Notes under the pieces: generated by a model
What the model saw: only the letters and a program-made list of their open reading frames with translations
The model's database searches: none
Told to the model about the DNA's origin: nothing
In this document: piece after piece, positions 1 through 8,036 of the stretch
Layout of the letters: every line of letters begins with the position of its first letter
How positions within the stretch are numbered: the stretch's first letter is position 1
Position numbers and translations under genes: made by a program
Assembly: GCF_029893235.1 (NCBI RefSeq)
Contig: NZ_JARXWE010000007.1
Coordinates: 27,288-91,287, forward strand
Direction: 5' to 3'
From: Dysgonomonas sp. PH5-45
Lineage (GTDB): Bacteria; Bacteroidota; Bacteroidia; Bacteroidales; Dysgonomonadaceae
DNA: 64,000 nucleotides

Positions 1-505
1 ATTTCCAGAGTTCTCGTTTTATTTCGCGCCCCAACAGGCGGTCGCCCTCCAGTATGCTTTCTTCCGTGCCGTTGTTCATGCTCTCGCCTTTTACTTCAAA
101 CATCATGTAGCGTCCCTTCAGCTCGTGGTCTACCAATACGGGAACCAAGGGCAGGGCGTCTATATAATCGGCATCGCTGTATCCGCACAAATAGCCAGCG
201 TAGGCATACTGGCTCACCAAAGGCACATACTGCACATTGGCCACATTGGCGGGTACAGGCACGGGAATATCGGCCGCTGTGGGGTTGAGCATATTGCCGT
301 TGCCGGTAAGAAGCCACTCCTTGTTTATGTTCATCTGAACACAAATCTTATTGATGATACTTTCGCCTATCGTACGGTTTCCGTTAAGCATCTGCGAAAA
401 ATTAGGACGGCTGATATTTGCCGCATCGGCAAAGGCTCCATCGGTTTCGTAACCTAACTCTTTTTTTATCAGCAGGATGCGTTCTATTATACTACTTTCG
501 GTCAT
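1..505 (-). CDS. Phage-type repressor, HTH plus S24 peptidase (partial)
   Basis: The reading frame starts at 505 and runs off the left edge, giving 168 residues with the C-terminus missing. Residues 1-75 form an XRE-like helix-turn-helix (FADAANISRPNFSQML, then NGNRTIGESIINKI). Residues 95-168 look like the S24/LexA peptidase fold: KGESM places the likely nucleophile at Ser142, and Ala103-Gly104 (AYAGYL) fits the Ala-Gly bond cut in LexA and lambda CI-like repressors. The catalytic Lys would lie beyond the edge. The role would be to repress prophage genes until RecA-stimulated self-cleavage. A divergent promoter and repeated operator-like words lie just upstream. Self-cleavage is inferred from the family. 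Confidence 0.85.
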   Translation of the reverse strand, partial: MTESSIIERILLIKKELGYETDGAFADAANISRPNFSQMLNGNRTIGESIINKICVQMNINKEWLLTGNGNMLNPTAADIPVPVPANVANVQYVPLVSQYAYAGYLCGYSDADYIDALPLVPVLVDHELKGRYMMFEVKGESMNNGTEESILEGDRLLGREIKRELWK

Positions 506-554
506 AGAGCAAATGTTAAAAATATCATTTGAGAACAAAATAATGTTCAAAATA

Positions 555-586
555 TTTGCATGAATTATCAAATGAACATATCTTTG
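555..586 (+). promoter_or_regulatory. Rightward promoter opposite the repressor
   Basis: TTTG at 555-558 and TATCTTTG at 579-586 are separated by 20 bp, matching the Bacteroidota -33/-7 consensus (TTTG, then TAnnTTTG). It points away from the repressor gene, as a phage early promoter does. The operator-like word TCAAATGAACA (568-578) sits in the spacer, where a bound repressor would block RNA polymerase. Confidence 0.55.
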
Positions 587-766
587 TCTTGTAATCATCA
601 CCCGACATGCTTGCCGTACCTACGGGGCTGTCAATGAGTGCAAAGATAGCAAAACCATTAGAAAAACAATAGTTATGAACGTGAATAAAACGCAAGAAAG
701 CAATTTTCGGGGCAATACGCAAGAACATACAAAGGCCTTGCCCGTAAGTGGTAAATGTTCATTTGA
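568..766. promoter_or_regulatory. Operator-like repeats TGTTCATTTGA
   Basis: The 11-bp word TGTTCATTTGA occurs on the minus strand at 568-578 and on the plus strand at 756-766. A related TCATTTGAGAAC lies at 525-536, and GAAC-N8-GTTC forms an inverted repeat at about 533-548. They flank the divergent promoter of an S24-type repressor, so they are natural candidates for its binding sites. No footprint can be deduced from sequence alone. Confidence 0.45.
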
Positions 767-899
767 AATTCAGAACCGCCTTTCGGCTCCGAATCCTGCC
801 GGCAAAACTAACACAACAACCGGCAGTGACCACTATTGCTCCCGGGCAAGGCTTTTAAACTATAATACCAAGCGTATCTTTACGATACGGGCAGGTTGA
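675..899 (+). CDS. Small ORF downstream of the rightward promoter
   Basis: This 74-residue frame begins 89 bp after the putative rightward promoter. It is hydrophilic, with no recognisable domain and no good helix-turn-helix, although a Cro-like gene would be expected here. One operator-like word (756-766) lies inside it. It may be a short phage early gene, a decayed gene, or not coding at all. Coding support is weak and rests mainly on position. Confidence 0.25.
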   Translation: MNVNKTQESNFRGNTQEHTKALPVSGKCSFEIQNRLSAPNPAGKTNTTTGSDHYCSRARLLNYNTKRIFTIRAG

Positions 900-976
900 A
901 TCTTAATCCACCTGAAAGCAAACTGAAAACAAGAGCACTTCAACGACCGTTCCCAATGCTTTGAGAAGACTGTTTA

Positions 977-1228
977 CTAAGAAAAAGAGTAAAACTTAAA
1001 CGAAAGCGTATTGTCTTCTTCGGCATCGTCGTTAGTCTCAAGCAAAACCTTCACTACCAACCTGTTTTTACGCACAAGACGGCTCAACGTAGGCGACGAC
1101 TCGATTTTGGTAGAGATAATCTCCTTGATTTTGTACCCCTCGGGTATCAGTTTTTTTAGTATGCTCTCAAGGTTCTTATGCCCTTCGGCGGTAATCTCTG
1201 TAAACAGAGTTGCAGTTATAAGTTTCAT
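977..1228 (-). CDS. Hypothetical 83-residue protein
   Basis: The short protein begins MKLITATLFTEITAEGHKNL and has a mixed charged/hydrophobic pattern suggesting one alpha/beta domain: a first strand, a helix around HKNLESILKKLI, then strands around LVVKVLLET. There is no signal peptide, membrane segment or metal motif. The family is not recognised. It is convergent with the small rightward frame and lies beside the prophage repressor, so a phage accessory role is possible but unproven. Confidence 0.5.
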   Translation of the reverse strand: MKLITATLFTEITAEGHKNLESILKKLIPEGYKIKEIISTKIESSPTLSRLVRKNRLVVKVLLETNDDAEEDNTLSFKFYSFS

Positions 1229-1622
1229 AACATCGGGGTTTTACAAGTGCTTGCGGTGTTTTATTGTTCTTTCATATCACATTATGCCAAATCGTTTGCC
1301 GAACAAACAGCAAAAAGATTTTTTCATGACAGCATTGTGTTTTAAACAGAGAAGTCATCAAGGGTATTTATCACCCCCTTGAACGGGAACCAAAGCACAC
1401 ATCAGATAAAAATCAGGTGTACATCACTTTATTTACAATACAACAAATAGACTATGCTATTAATTATTACTTCGATATTACAAATATATGCAAAACAATC
1501 TAAAACACAACATATTGTATATTAAAAAATTATAAGTATTCTAAAATGCTTTTCCCCGTAAATCACCGTCTTGCATCGGGCAGATGGTAAGAACACACGG
1601 GCGCGGGGCATACCGTACCCAA
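1229..1622. other. Intergenic region without a convincing gene
   Basis: This AT-rich stretch follows the start of the minus-strand hypothetical gene. A short CAAGGG...CCCCTTG hairpin lies near 1358-1381. Frames crossing it are short and have no protein-like composition. It ends at the left edge of a family A repeat. Confidence 0.5.
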
Positions 1623-1774
1623 GAGGGTGTATCAATAGTAAATTTTAATCTCTTTTTGTCCTTCTGCACCGTAGGGAAGAATCTCCTTTTACAGGAAAAG
1701 ATGTTTCACTATCGTTCAACATGACAGTAGAGTATATCAATTTGATACCATCAATCGGCTTTTGACACACGCTC
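1623..1774. repeat. Family A palindromic repeat, copy 1
   Basis: The 152-bp element has degenerate inverted ends (GAGGGTGTATC at left; GAGCGTGTGTC read inward from the right). The centre holds the shared hairpin arms CCGTAGGGAAGAATCTCC and GATGTTTCACTATCGTTC. Close relatives occur at 11731, 24377, 25538 and 45539. No flanking target duplication is evident. It lies between genes and could form a strong RNA hairpin if transcribed. Confidence 0.75.
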
Positions 1775-1835
1775 CATTCTTCTGAATTTTTTAAGAGATA
1801 GAAAACAAATTTTCAGGTCAGTAAAATATTGACTC

Positions 1836-2207
1836 ATGGCTATTCTTGCGCAAAAAACGGAACAAAACAAGCAGCTTTTCATAGCTCTCACAGGCACTTA
1901 TGCCGACGTGGAATCTATTGTTTCAGAGCTGATTGACGAGGTAAAACAGCTCGATGCATGGTTTGCAAAAGTGCAAACGGTTGAACTCTCGAAACCCGAA
2001 TTCATAATAGAGGCCGAAGTGATTAAGGACGACGACGAAACCCGCCTGCTACACCTCTATGCCATGACTCACCGCTTGGATGCCCTCGACGAACTTGAAG
2101 AAGCGCTTCGCCACAGGCTGACAGAAGAAATAGAATGCCTCGACGCACACCGCATCCCCCTGCTGGCACAAGCCCGGCAAATAGCTTGCGAGCAACTGTC
2201 GGCATAA
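1836..2207 (+). CDS. Hypothetical phage-region protein, helical
   Basis: This 123-residue acidic protein is predicted to be almost all helical: a long helix through TYADVESIVSELIDEVKQLD and a second through HRLDALDELEEALRHRLTEE. There is no signal peptide, catalytic motif or zinc site. The ATG at 1836 follows an AT-rich leader just after a family A repeat. Its place among prophage-like control and replication genes suggests an accessory phage function, but the family is not recognised. Confidence 0.6.
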   Translation: MAILAQKTEQNKQLFIALTGTYADVESIVSELIDEVKQLDAWFAKVQTVELSKPEFIIEAEVIKDDDETRLLHLYAMTHRLDALDELEEALRHRLTEEIECLDAHRIPLLAQARQIACEQLSA

Positions 2208-2315
2208 GGCTTTTACACAAACACACACCCATACAGCCTCGCCCTTGCGCGGTAGGGCAATAGTTCTTTGACATCTTGAAAACACAAAAACCAACAGCAA
2301 AAAACATTAGTAACC

Positions 2316-2498
2316 TTCTGTGGTGCATTTAAAGAGTTTATATCAAACAACTTATTATAAACACCTTACAGCATTTATCATTGAGTCGCCTACGCTCCTC
2401 GAACGTTGTTTCTGAGCAAAGCGAAGAATCTCTGTATTTTTTCATTCAAGATACTTCGTTGCACTCAAGATGACAAAATGGATAAATCCACCACGAAT
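2316..2498. mobile_element. Family B MITE with target-site duplication, copy 1
   Basis: A 183-bp non-coding element. Its ends TTCTGTGGTGCATTT and, read inward from the right, ATTCGTGGTGGATTT are imperfect inverted repeats. It is flanked by the perfect direct repeat TTAGTAACC at 2307-2315 and 2499-2507, as expected for a target-site duplication of 8-9 bp. The inside carries the hairpin arms GCAAAGCGAAGAATCTCTGT and CTTCGTTGCACTCAAGATGA. No transposase is encoded, so it would depend on one supplied in trans. It sits 36 bp before the next gene. Confidence 0.8.
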
Positions 2499-2534
2499 TT
2501 AGTAACCAACACTTTAAAACAACATAGAAACATT

Positions 2535-2750
2535 ATGAGCACAGTATATGAATATTTTTCGGAAGCCGAACTGCGCGATATGCGCGAGCAAGGACAAATA
2601 ACAATCAACACTCTGAAACAAAATCAACCACCCATGAAACGCATACGCATCAACAAAAACACCATCATCGAAATTGCCGAAGGCAAGAGCATAAAACAAG
2701 TACTCCGCCGCTTGAACGAAGGGCGAAAACGCTTTTACATGGCCGATTGA
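2535..2750 (+). CDS. Hypothetical 71-residue basic protein
   Basis: The frame could be extended upstream to 2406, but those codons lie in the family B element. The ATG at 2535 (MSTVYEYFSEAELRDM) is therefore preferred; it follows the right target duplication by 27 bp. The protein is small and basic towards its end (KSIKQVLRRLNEGRKRFYM), which could bind nucleic acid. No family is recognised. It precedes a GC-rich hairpin at 2814-2843 and the HTH replication gene, in the same direction. Confidence 0.6.
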   Translation: MSTVYEYFSEAELRDMREQGQITINTLKQNQPPMKRIRINKNTIIEIAEGKSIKQVLRRLNEGRKRFYMAD

Positions 2751-2813
2751 AGCCGACTTCTTTTTTTAACACACAAACTACACACGCACAAACTTTTTTT
2801 TTCAAAACCATGA

Positions 2814-2843
2814 GGGGGCTGTCCCTACAAAAAGACAGCCCCC
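2814..2843 (+). terminator. GC-rich hairpin, possible terminator
   Basis: GGGGGCTGTC (2814-2823) pairs perfectly with GACAGCCCCC (2834-2843) around a 10-nt loop. There is no clear T-run after the stem, so it may act as an attenuator or processing site rather than a full intrinsic terminator. It lies between the 71-residue gene and the HTH replication gene. Confidence 0.5.
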
Positions 2844-2886
2844 ACCCTAACTTTTAAAACGAACAAAACCATCAAACCGACACAGC

Positions 2887-3576
2887 ATGAACTATATTGA
2901 ACTGATAAACCACTTCTGGCGGCTGAACAAAGAGCATTCGTTCACCCCGACCGAAACCCAACTCTATTTTAAGCTGCTCGACACTTGCAATTCGCTGGGG
3001 TGGAAAAATCCGTTCAACCACTCAAACCGTTTCATCTGTGGCGAAATAGGCATTTCGGAACCCGCTTTGGCGAGGGCACGCCGGCGATTGCGCGACTGCG
3101 GGCTGCTCACCTATCGCAGCGGTACATCCCGATACCAAAACACGGTTTATACCCTTACGCCTCCACCGGCCAGCTATACGCAAACCGTAGCCTCCGCGCA
3201 GGCAACCACAAGCCTCAAAGCCAAAACCGAGAAAACGGGCAAAACCGAGAAAACGGGCAAAACCGCAGTCACAAAAAAAACAGCAGCTACAAAACCCAAA
3301 AACAAACAACGGGCATTCACTCCACCAACCAAAGCGGCGGTCGAAAAATACTTCACCAACGAAAAAAATCTGCCGCAAGCCGATTCCAAAAAACTTGCCG
3401 AACGCTTCGTAAGCTTCTACAAAAGCAAGAACTGGATGGTGGGGCGCAATGCCATGACCGATTGGAAAGCCGCTGCCGACAGTTGTCCCGCATGGCTCAA
3501 CGCCACGCCACCCGCCGTACGGGGCAAACCCAAGGAAACGCCTTTCAGCAACGACCACAAGTACCAGAAATTCTAA
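2887..3576 (+). CDS. HTH phage replication protein, DnaD/O-like
   Basis: Residues 1-100 read as a winged-helix domain (INHFWRLNKEHSFTPTETQL, then ICGEIGISEPALARARRRLR as the recognition helix). This is typical of replication initiators of Bacteroides prophages. Residues 115-145 form a low-complexity Lys/Thr linker with KTEKTGKTEKTGKT repeats. Residues 150-200 (KYFTNEKNLPQADSKKLAER, WMVGRNAMTDWKAA) resemble the C-terminal module of such proteins, probably for loader or helicase contact. A DnaC-like loader follows at 5229, though not adjacent. The replication role is inferred from family resemblance. Confidence 0.65.
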   Translation: MNYIELINHFWRLNKEHSFTPTETQLYFKLLDTCNSLGWKNPFNHSNRFICGEIGISEPALARARRRLRDCGLLTYRSGTSRYQNTVYTLTPPPASYTQTVASAQATTSLKAKTEKTGKTEKTGKTAVTKKTAATKPKNKQRAFTPPTKAAVEKYFTNEKNLPQADSKKLAERFVSFYKSKNWMVGRNAMTDWKAAADSCPAWLNATPPAVRGKPKETPFSNDHKYQKF

Positions 3577-3662
3577 GCCCTGCCCTGTGGGCGGTTTACA
3601 ATATTTATTGTATTTTTGAAGCAAAACAAACAGAGAATCAATGAATGTAAAATTAAACTCAC

Positions 3663-4094
3663 ATGTATAAACTCACAAACCATAAAACGCTGATATTAGT
3701 CGCCTTTGTGTTGACCTTTGCCGTAGTATTATGCACATCGTGCAGCAGTTCGGCTGATGAGGTAGACCTCACCGGGCGGTGGGAAAGTTCATCGGACGAA
3801 GGTGGCGGAAAGCACATCATAGAATTCTTCTCGTACAACGACTCGCTCGATGTATATTCCCTGCGAATGTCGCAATACACGGTAGACGCCAACGGGCAGA
3901 CCTCCGTCCCCGATTCTTCGCGATGGATGGCACGATACAGGATTCTGGACAAGAACGTGGTTCTGTACACCCCCGACCCCCATTTTTACACAGGCACACA
4001 AACCCAGAGCCGCCAAGTGCTGTTCCGCACAAAAAACGACGGAAACACCCTTTGGATATACGGACAGGATTACATCTTGCAAAAAGCACTGTAA
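3663..4094 (+). CDS. Small lipoprotein, lipocalin-like
   Basis: A 143-residue protein with an N-terminal hydrophobic stretch ending in a lipobox (VLCTSC), so it should be processed by signal peptidase II and anchored as a lipoprotein. The mature part starts with DLTGRWESSSDEGG and ends in short beta strands (KNVVLYTPDPHFY, NTLWIYGQDYIL). This pattern is common in Bacteroidota lipocalin-like small lipoproteins. The lipoprotein at 5851 has a similar plan. Substrate and function are unknown. Confidence 0.7.
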   Translation: MYKLTNHKTLILVAFVLTFAVVLCTSCSSSADEVDLTGRWESSSDEGGGKHIIEFFSYNDSLDVYSLRMSQYTVDANGQTSVPDSSRWMARYRILDKNVVLYTPDPHFYTGTQTQSRQVLFRTKNDGNTLWIYGQDYILQKAL

Positions 4095-4108
4095 AAATGT
4101 AGAGCGAA

Positions 4109-4447
4109 TCAGGCTTTTTCGGGAAAATCTTTGCGCAAGCCCAACAATTGGCTCCAAACGAGTTCTTTTTGTTTGGTTTCGGTTTGTAGTCTGCGCATCT
4201 GGCGCAATGCCGAATCCAACTCACCGTTGAGCCGCTTTAGGGTTTCGCCCTCTTTGGTGCAAGCGCGCCAAAGCCGTCTTGCGTAAACACCCAACAGAAC
4301 CAAAAACACAAGCAACAAAAACGGAACGATAAACCTCGCCACAAAAGCGTATTCAAGAAACAGACCTATAAACAAGACTGCGGTTATCACAGCCCAGACA
4401 GCCAACAGGCAGATTGCGAAAGTTTTGTTTGAGTTCGATTTTTTCAT
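4109..4447 (-). CDS. Small membrane protein with coiled-coil tail
   Basis: The start MKKSNSNK at 4447 is preferred over an in-frame ATG 30 bp upstream because it gives a normal short basic N-terminus. Two membrane helices follow (FAICLLAVWAVITAVLFIGL; RFIVPFLLLVFLVLLGVYA). The rest is a charged cytoplasmic helix (ETLKRLNGELDSALRQMRRL) likely to form a coiled coil. It is convergent with the lipoprotein at 3663, with 14 bp between the stop codons. Family and function are not recognised. Confidence 0.55.
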   Translation of the reverse strand: MKKSNSNKTFAICLLAVWAVITAVLFIGLFLEYAFVARFIVPFLLLVFLVLLGVYARRLWRACTKEGETLKRLNGELDSALRQMRRLQTETKQKELVWSQLLGLRKDFPEKA

Positions 4448-4480
4448 GCGATTTATAAAAAAGGACGTGGAACTCACTCG

Positions 4481-4601
4481 CTCAAACTAAGAGGCACTGG
4501 TATACCCAAAATCACAAGACAAGCAAGCCCACGCCTTTAGAGGCATAAGCAGTACCCATCTCTCGTGATTTAAAAAATTACCAGTTTTCTTAGTTTAAGA
4601 G
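4481..4601. other. 121-bp nested palindrome, RNA or MITE candidate
   Basis: The outer arms CTCAAACTAAGAGGCACTGGTA (4481-4502, by its first and last words) and TACCAGTTTTCTTAGTTTAAGAG pair over about 20 bp. Inside them AAATCACAAGA pairs with TCTCGTGATTT, and a GCCT-TTAG-AGGC hairpin sits at the centre. This is too ordered for chance and could be a structured small RNA or a single short inverted-repeat element. No flanking direct repeat and no second copy was seen. Confidence 0.5.
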
Positions 4602-4941
4602 AATAAGCATGATTATGTAAATTTTTTTGGGGCAACGCTTTGCCCTTCTGTACGAACAAAGTTAAAAAAAATCTTTACAGCATCATTTTTATTCTATTCC
4701 AAAAGTGAAATTTCGGACAAAAAATCATCTATTATAAAAAAGGATATATCAAAACAGTAATGCAACCCAATTAAAGTGAAGAATCTCTGTACTTTTTATA
4801 AAGATCCTTCGTTTTATGTAAGGAAAACAAAAAGGAATAGGCATCTGCTTGACAAGTAAAAAACCGTTAGGCAAGAAGCAATCACAACAAGATTTCGTAT
4901 CAAAATTAAAACTTAAAGAACCATTTTTTATACTGATTCAA
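4602..4941. other. AT-rich gap with a decayed repeat fragment
   Basis: No convincing gene is seen. Around 4778-4830 there is a truncated copy of the family B inner hairpin (AGTGAAGAATCTCTGTACTT, then AAGATCCTTCG) without terminal repeats. The remainder is AT-rich and unremarkable. Confidence 0.5.
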
Positions 4942-5189
4942 ACCGTGGTACATTTAGAGAGTTTATGTCATATCTGTCATTCTGACCATAGGGAAGAATC
5001 TCTTTTTGACACACACAGAAGAGATGTTTCACTATCGTTCAACATGACAAAAAAATAACTTATTATAAATATTTTATAGCATCTGTCATTCTGACCGTAG
5101 GGAAGAATCTTTGTACTTTTTATTATAGATCCTTCATTGCATTCAGGATGACAGATAGCGAGCTTTTATTTTCTAAAGGCACTACAAGT
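4942..5189. mobile_element. Family B MITE with target-site duplication, copy 2
   Basis: A 248-bp element with left end ACCGTGGTACATTTAGAGAG and a right end that reads inward as ACTTGTAGTGCCTTTAGAAA. It is flanked by the perfect 8-bp repeat TGATTCAA at 4934-4941 and 5190-5197. It contains two hairpin modules, one shared with family A (CTATCGTTCAACATGAC) and one B-type (GATCCTTCATTGCATTCAGG), which explains its greater length. It lies 39 bp upstream of the DnaC-like gene and may affect its transcription. Confidence 0.85.
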
Positions 5190-5228
5190 TGATTCAAAAA
5201 AAAACAGTAACCAAACAATAACAATCAT

Positions 5229-5831
5229 ATGGAAACGATAACCACCCCATCGCTCGATGGCGTTTGCGCCGAAATGCAACGCCACGGAATGAAACTACCC
5301 GCCCCAAAAGTACGGATACACATTGCCGATGCACAAGCAAAAATGGAACAGGCACTCCGTTTTTTTCTGAAAGCCGAAGCCCGCGAGCCTGTTTGGTTGC
5401 CCGAATACGACGAGGTATGCCAATGGCTGCAAGATAACCGTGGGCGGGGATTGTTCCTCTATGGCAATTGCGGACGAGGCAAAACCCTGCTGGGGAGGTA
5501 TGTGCTGCCGGCCCTGCTGTTGCAGCATTATCAGAAAGTGGTGACGGTGTACGAAGCTCAGGAGATGAACATGAAGCTCGACGAGGTGCTTCTGCGGCAC
5601 ATCGTTTCGATAGACGACATCGGAACCGAAGGTCTTTGCAACACGTACGGAAACAAGCGCATGGCCTTTGCCGAGGTGATGGACGCCGCCGAGAAGCAAG
5701 GCAAACTCGTAATAGCGACCACTAACTTGGGTGTGCGGGAAATCCGCGCGCAGTATGGCGACCGCGTTTTGGAGCGCATAGTGGCTACCACACGCCGCAT
5801 TCTTTTTGAGGGCGAAAGCCTCCGCTACTGA
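5229..5831 (+). CDS. DnaC-like AAA+ helicase loader
   Basis: A 200-residue ATPase of the DnaC/IstB group. The Walker A motif GNCGRGKT is at residues 79-86 and a Walker B strand IVSIDDIG at about 125-132. A sensor-like segment (LVIATTNLGVREI) and an arginine-rich end (GDRVLERIVATTRRILF) follow. The N-terminal 60 residues would contact helicase or initiator. It probably loads the replicative helicase on phage DNA, working with the HTH protein at 2887. IstB is less likely because no IstA transposase is nearby. The gene follows a family B element. Confidence 0.75.
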   Translation: METITTPSLDGVCAEMQRHGMKLPAPKVRIHIADAQAKMEQALRFFLKAEAREPVWLPEYDEVCQWLQDNRGRGLFLYGNCGRGKTLLGRYVLPALLLQHYQKVVTVYEAQEMNMKLDEVLLRHIVSIDDIGTEGLCNTYGNKRMAFAEVMDAAEKQGKLVIATTNLGVREIRAQYGDRVLERIVATTRRILFEGESLRY

Positions 5832-5850
5832 AGGCTGCCTTGCCGCCCCG

Positions 5851-6258
5851 TTATTTCTCTTTTTTATAGACGGACGGCAGTTCCTGCCGGAAGGGTTCGT
5901 CCATGTATTGCAGGGTGAGGTGGTCTCCATCGCGATAGTACATCACTCTGAAAGTCCTTATATCAGAGCCGGGAAACATCCACTGAAAGTACAGGTAATC
6001 TTCTTCGATGGTATAGGGTACATCACGCAGGTAGTAGGCTATGTCGTTATAGTCCGTTTTTCCGTTGGGGTGTATATATCGGCTGTAGTTCGAAAAACGG
6101 TTGTCGTCCGAAAATTCCACATAAAACTCATAATGCCCGCCTTCGCCGGTGGGCTGTGTGTGGGTTGCCTTCCAACGGCCTTTCACCACGTTTTCCTTAT
6201 TATCGTCGCACGAAACAACAACAAGAGCCAACAAAAACAACAGTAAAAATTTTTTCAT
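5851..6258 (-). CDS. Small lipoprotein
   Basis: The start at 6258 (MKKFLLLFLLALVVVSC) gives a clean lipoprotein signal with the lipidated Cys at residue 17. An in-frame ATG 78 bp upstream would place a hydrophilic stretch before the signal and is rejected. The mature domain (VVKGRWKATHTQPTGEGGHY) is beta-rich and lipocalin-like, similar in plan to the protein at 3663. It is convergent with the DnaC-like gene, with only 19 bp between the two stops. Function unknown. Confidence 0.7.
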   Translation of the reverse strand: MKKFLLLFLLALVVVSCDDNKENVVKGRWKATHTQPTGEGGHYEFYVEFSDDNRFSNYSRYIHPNGKTDYNDIAYYLRDVPYTIEEDYLYFQWMFPGSDIRTFRVMYYRDGDHLTLQYMDEPFRQELPSVYKKEK

Positions 6259-6408
6259 AACACAAACCTTAAATTTAGCATACACCTTTTGTTGTCGTCT
6301 TTTTTTGTCATGCTGACGGCATGAAGCATCAACCAATCTCGTAAAGATAAAACACAGACACCTTTCGCAGCAAAACTACTTCTTCCTTTTTAACAATTTA
6401 AAATTTAT

Positions 6409-6439
6409 TTTGGTTCATTGCGCATAAAAATTACCTTTG
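6409..6439 (+). promoter_or_regulatory. Bacteroidota promoter of the MBOAT gene
   Basis: TTTG at 6409-6412 and TACCTTTG at 6432-6439 are separated by 19 bp, an excellent match to the Bacteroidota housekeeping sigma consensus. The ATG of the acyltransferase gene follows 27 bp after the -7 box. Confidence 0.7.
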
Positions 6440-6466
6440 TTTAGCTAAATAATTGCCACACACCGC

Positions 6467-7906
6467 ATGTTTTTTAATTCGCTGCAATACGCCCTGTTTT
6501 TGCCGTTTGTTTTTATAATCTACTGGTTTTTGCTAAAGAACGATTATAAGAAACAGAACGTAATGCTGCTCGTTGCCAGCTATGTGTTTTACGGCTGTTG
6601 GGATTGGCGTTTCCTCTTTCTGCTGGCGTTTTCGACCCTCCTTTGCTACATGGCGGGCACGTACATACACAATGCCAAAAGGCAGGTGTGGCGAAAGACG
6701 TGGCTCGTTGTGGGCACGGTCGTGAATCTGGCATTTCTGGGTTTCTTCAAATATTACAATTTTTTCATCGAATCGTTTGCCGGACTTATTTCTGCAATCG
6801 GCTTCACGCCCCACCTCACCACGCTTAGTATCGTTTTGCCGGTGGGCATATCGTTCTATACTTTTCATGGGCTGTCGTACGTGTTCGATATTTACTACCG
6901 GCGCATCACGCCCACAAAGAGCGTTGTTTCGTACAGTCTTTTCGTGGCTTTCTTCCCGCTTTTGGTGGCAGGCCCCATAGAGCGAGCCACGCACCTGTTG
7001 CCACAGATAGAAAAACCACGTAGTTTTGATTACCACAAAGCCATAGACGGGCTGCGGCAGATACTCTGGGGGCTGTTTAAGAAAGTTGTTATTGCCGACC
7101 AATGCGCCATGTTTGCCGACGAGATATTCAACAACAGCCACATGTACAGCGGCAGCACGCTTGTTGTGGGGGCGTTGTTTTTCACGATGCAGATATACGG
7201 CGATTTTTCGGGGTATTCCGACATTGCTCTGGGTTCGGCTCGTTTGTTGGGTTTCGACCTGCTCAAGAACTTCAACTTTCCTTACTTCTCGCGCGATATA
7301 GCCGAATTCTGGCGGCGGTGGCACATATCGCTCTCCTCGTGGTTCAAAGACTATCTTTACATTCCGCTGGGCGGCAGTCGCCGAGGGATGGCAATAACCA
7401 TACGCAACACATTCATTATCTTTTTGGTAAGCGGATTCTGGCACGGAGCCAACTGGACGTTCATAGTTTGGGGCGGGCTGCACGCCTTGTATATAATGCC
7501 TTCCGTTGTCACGAAGCGCAACCGCCGGCACTTGGATGTGGTGGCGCAAGGCAAATTGCTGCCTTCGCTCAGCGAAACAGGTCAGTTGGTGCTGACTTTT
7601 GCTTTGGCGGCTTTTGCTTGGATATTTTTTCGCGCCTCCAGCATGGAGCATGCCTTAAACTATATAAAAGGAATATTCACCGCCCGGTTATTTGCCGTGC
7701 CTCAACAGTATTCGCTCGCTATCTTTGTTTTAGTTGTGGTTTTTATTGTCATCGAATGGTTGGGCAGGGAAAACAACTATGCCATAGAAGCCATCGGCGG
7801 CAAGGTGAAATCGAGATTCTTGCGCTGGATTTTCTACTATGCGGTAGCTCTCCTTGTGTTCTTATACTCCGGTGGGCAGCAATCGTTTATCTACTTTCAG
7901 TTTTGA
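6467..7906 (+). CDS. MBOAT O-acyltransferase, AlgI/PatA type
   Basis: A 479-residue polytopic inner-membrane protein of the membrane-bound O-acyltransferase family. The family signature is clear: FWRRWHISLSSWFKDYLYIP, then GGSRRG, then the catalytic-His segment SGFWHGANWTFIVWGG. About ten membrane helices are visible from MFFNSLQYALFLPFVFIIYW to the C-terminal ALLVFLYSGGQ. Such proteins move acyl groups, often acetyl, across the membrane to polysaccharide or peptidoglycan. No AlgJ/PatB-like partner gene follows, so the acceptor is unknown. It has its own strong promoter. Confidence 0.9.
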   Translation: MFFNSLQYALFLPFVFIIYWFLLKNDYKKQNVMLLVASYVFYGCWDWRFLFLLAFSTLLCYMAGTYIHNAKRQVWRKTWLVVGTVVNLAFLGFFKYYNFFIESFAGLISAIGFTPHLTTLSIVLPVGISFYTFHGLSYVFDIYYRRITPTKSVVSYSLFVAFFPLLVAGPIERATHLLPQIEKPRSFDYHKAIDGLRQILWGLFKKVVIADQCAMFADEIFNNSHMYSGSTLVVGALFFTMQIYGDFSGYSDIALGSARLLGFDLLKNFNFPYFSRDIAEFWRRWHISLSSWFKDYLYIPLGGSRRGMAITIRNTFIIFLVSGFWHGANWTFIVWGGLHALYIMPSVVTKRNRRHLDVVAQGKLLPSLSETGQLVLTFALAAFAWIFFRASSMEHALNYIKGIFTARLFAVPQQYSLAIFVLVVVFIVIEWLGRENNYAIEAIGGKVKSRFLRWIFYYAVALLVFLYSGGQQSFIYFQF

Positions 7907-8036
7907 GTTGATTCCAACCGGAAAAGCTTAGGCCAACTATTTGTCGATTGTTTGGGGGTTTCTGTCGATTGTTTTTGTTTTCCGTCCTTCTTATTCATTA
8001 TTTTGCTGATATTCTTAACAAAACATAAAAAAGCAT

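Noticed and set aside
125..457. Plus-strand frame of 110 codons
   Set aside because: It is the antisense of the S24 repressor, which has clear HTH and peptidase motifs on the minus strand.
4849..5058. Plus-strand frame of 69 codons
   Set aside because: Most of it is family B element copy 2.
5229..5831. IstB of an IS21 element
   Set aside because: No IstA-like transposase or IS ends are nearby, and phage replication genes are close, so a DnaC-like loader is preferred.
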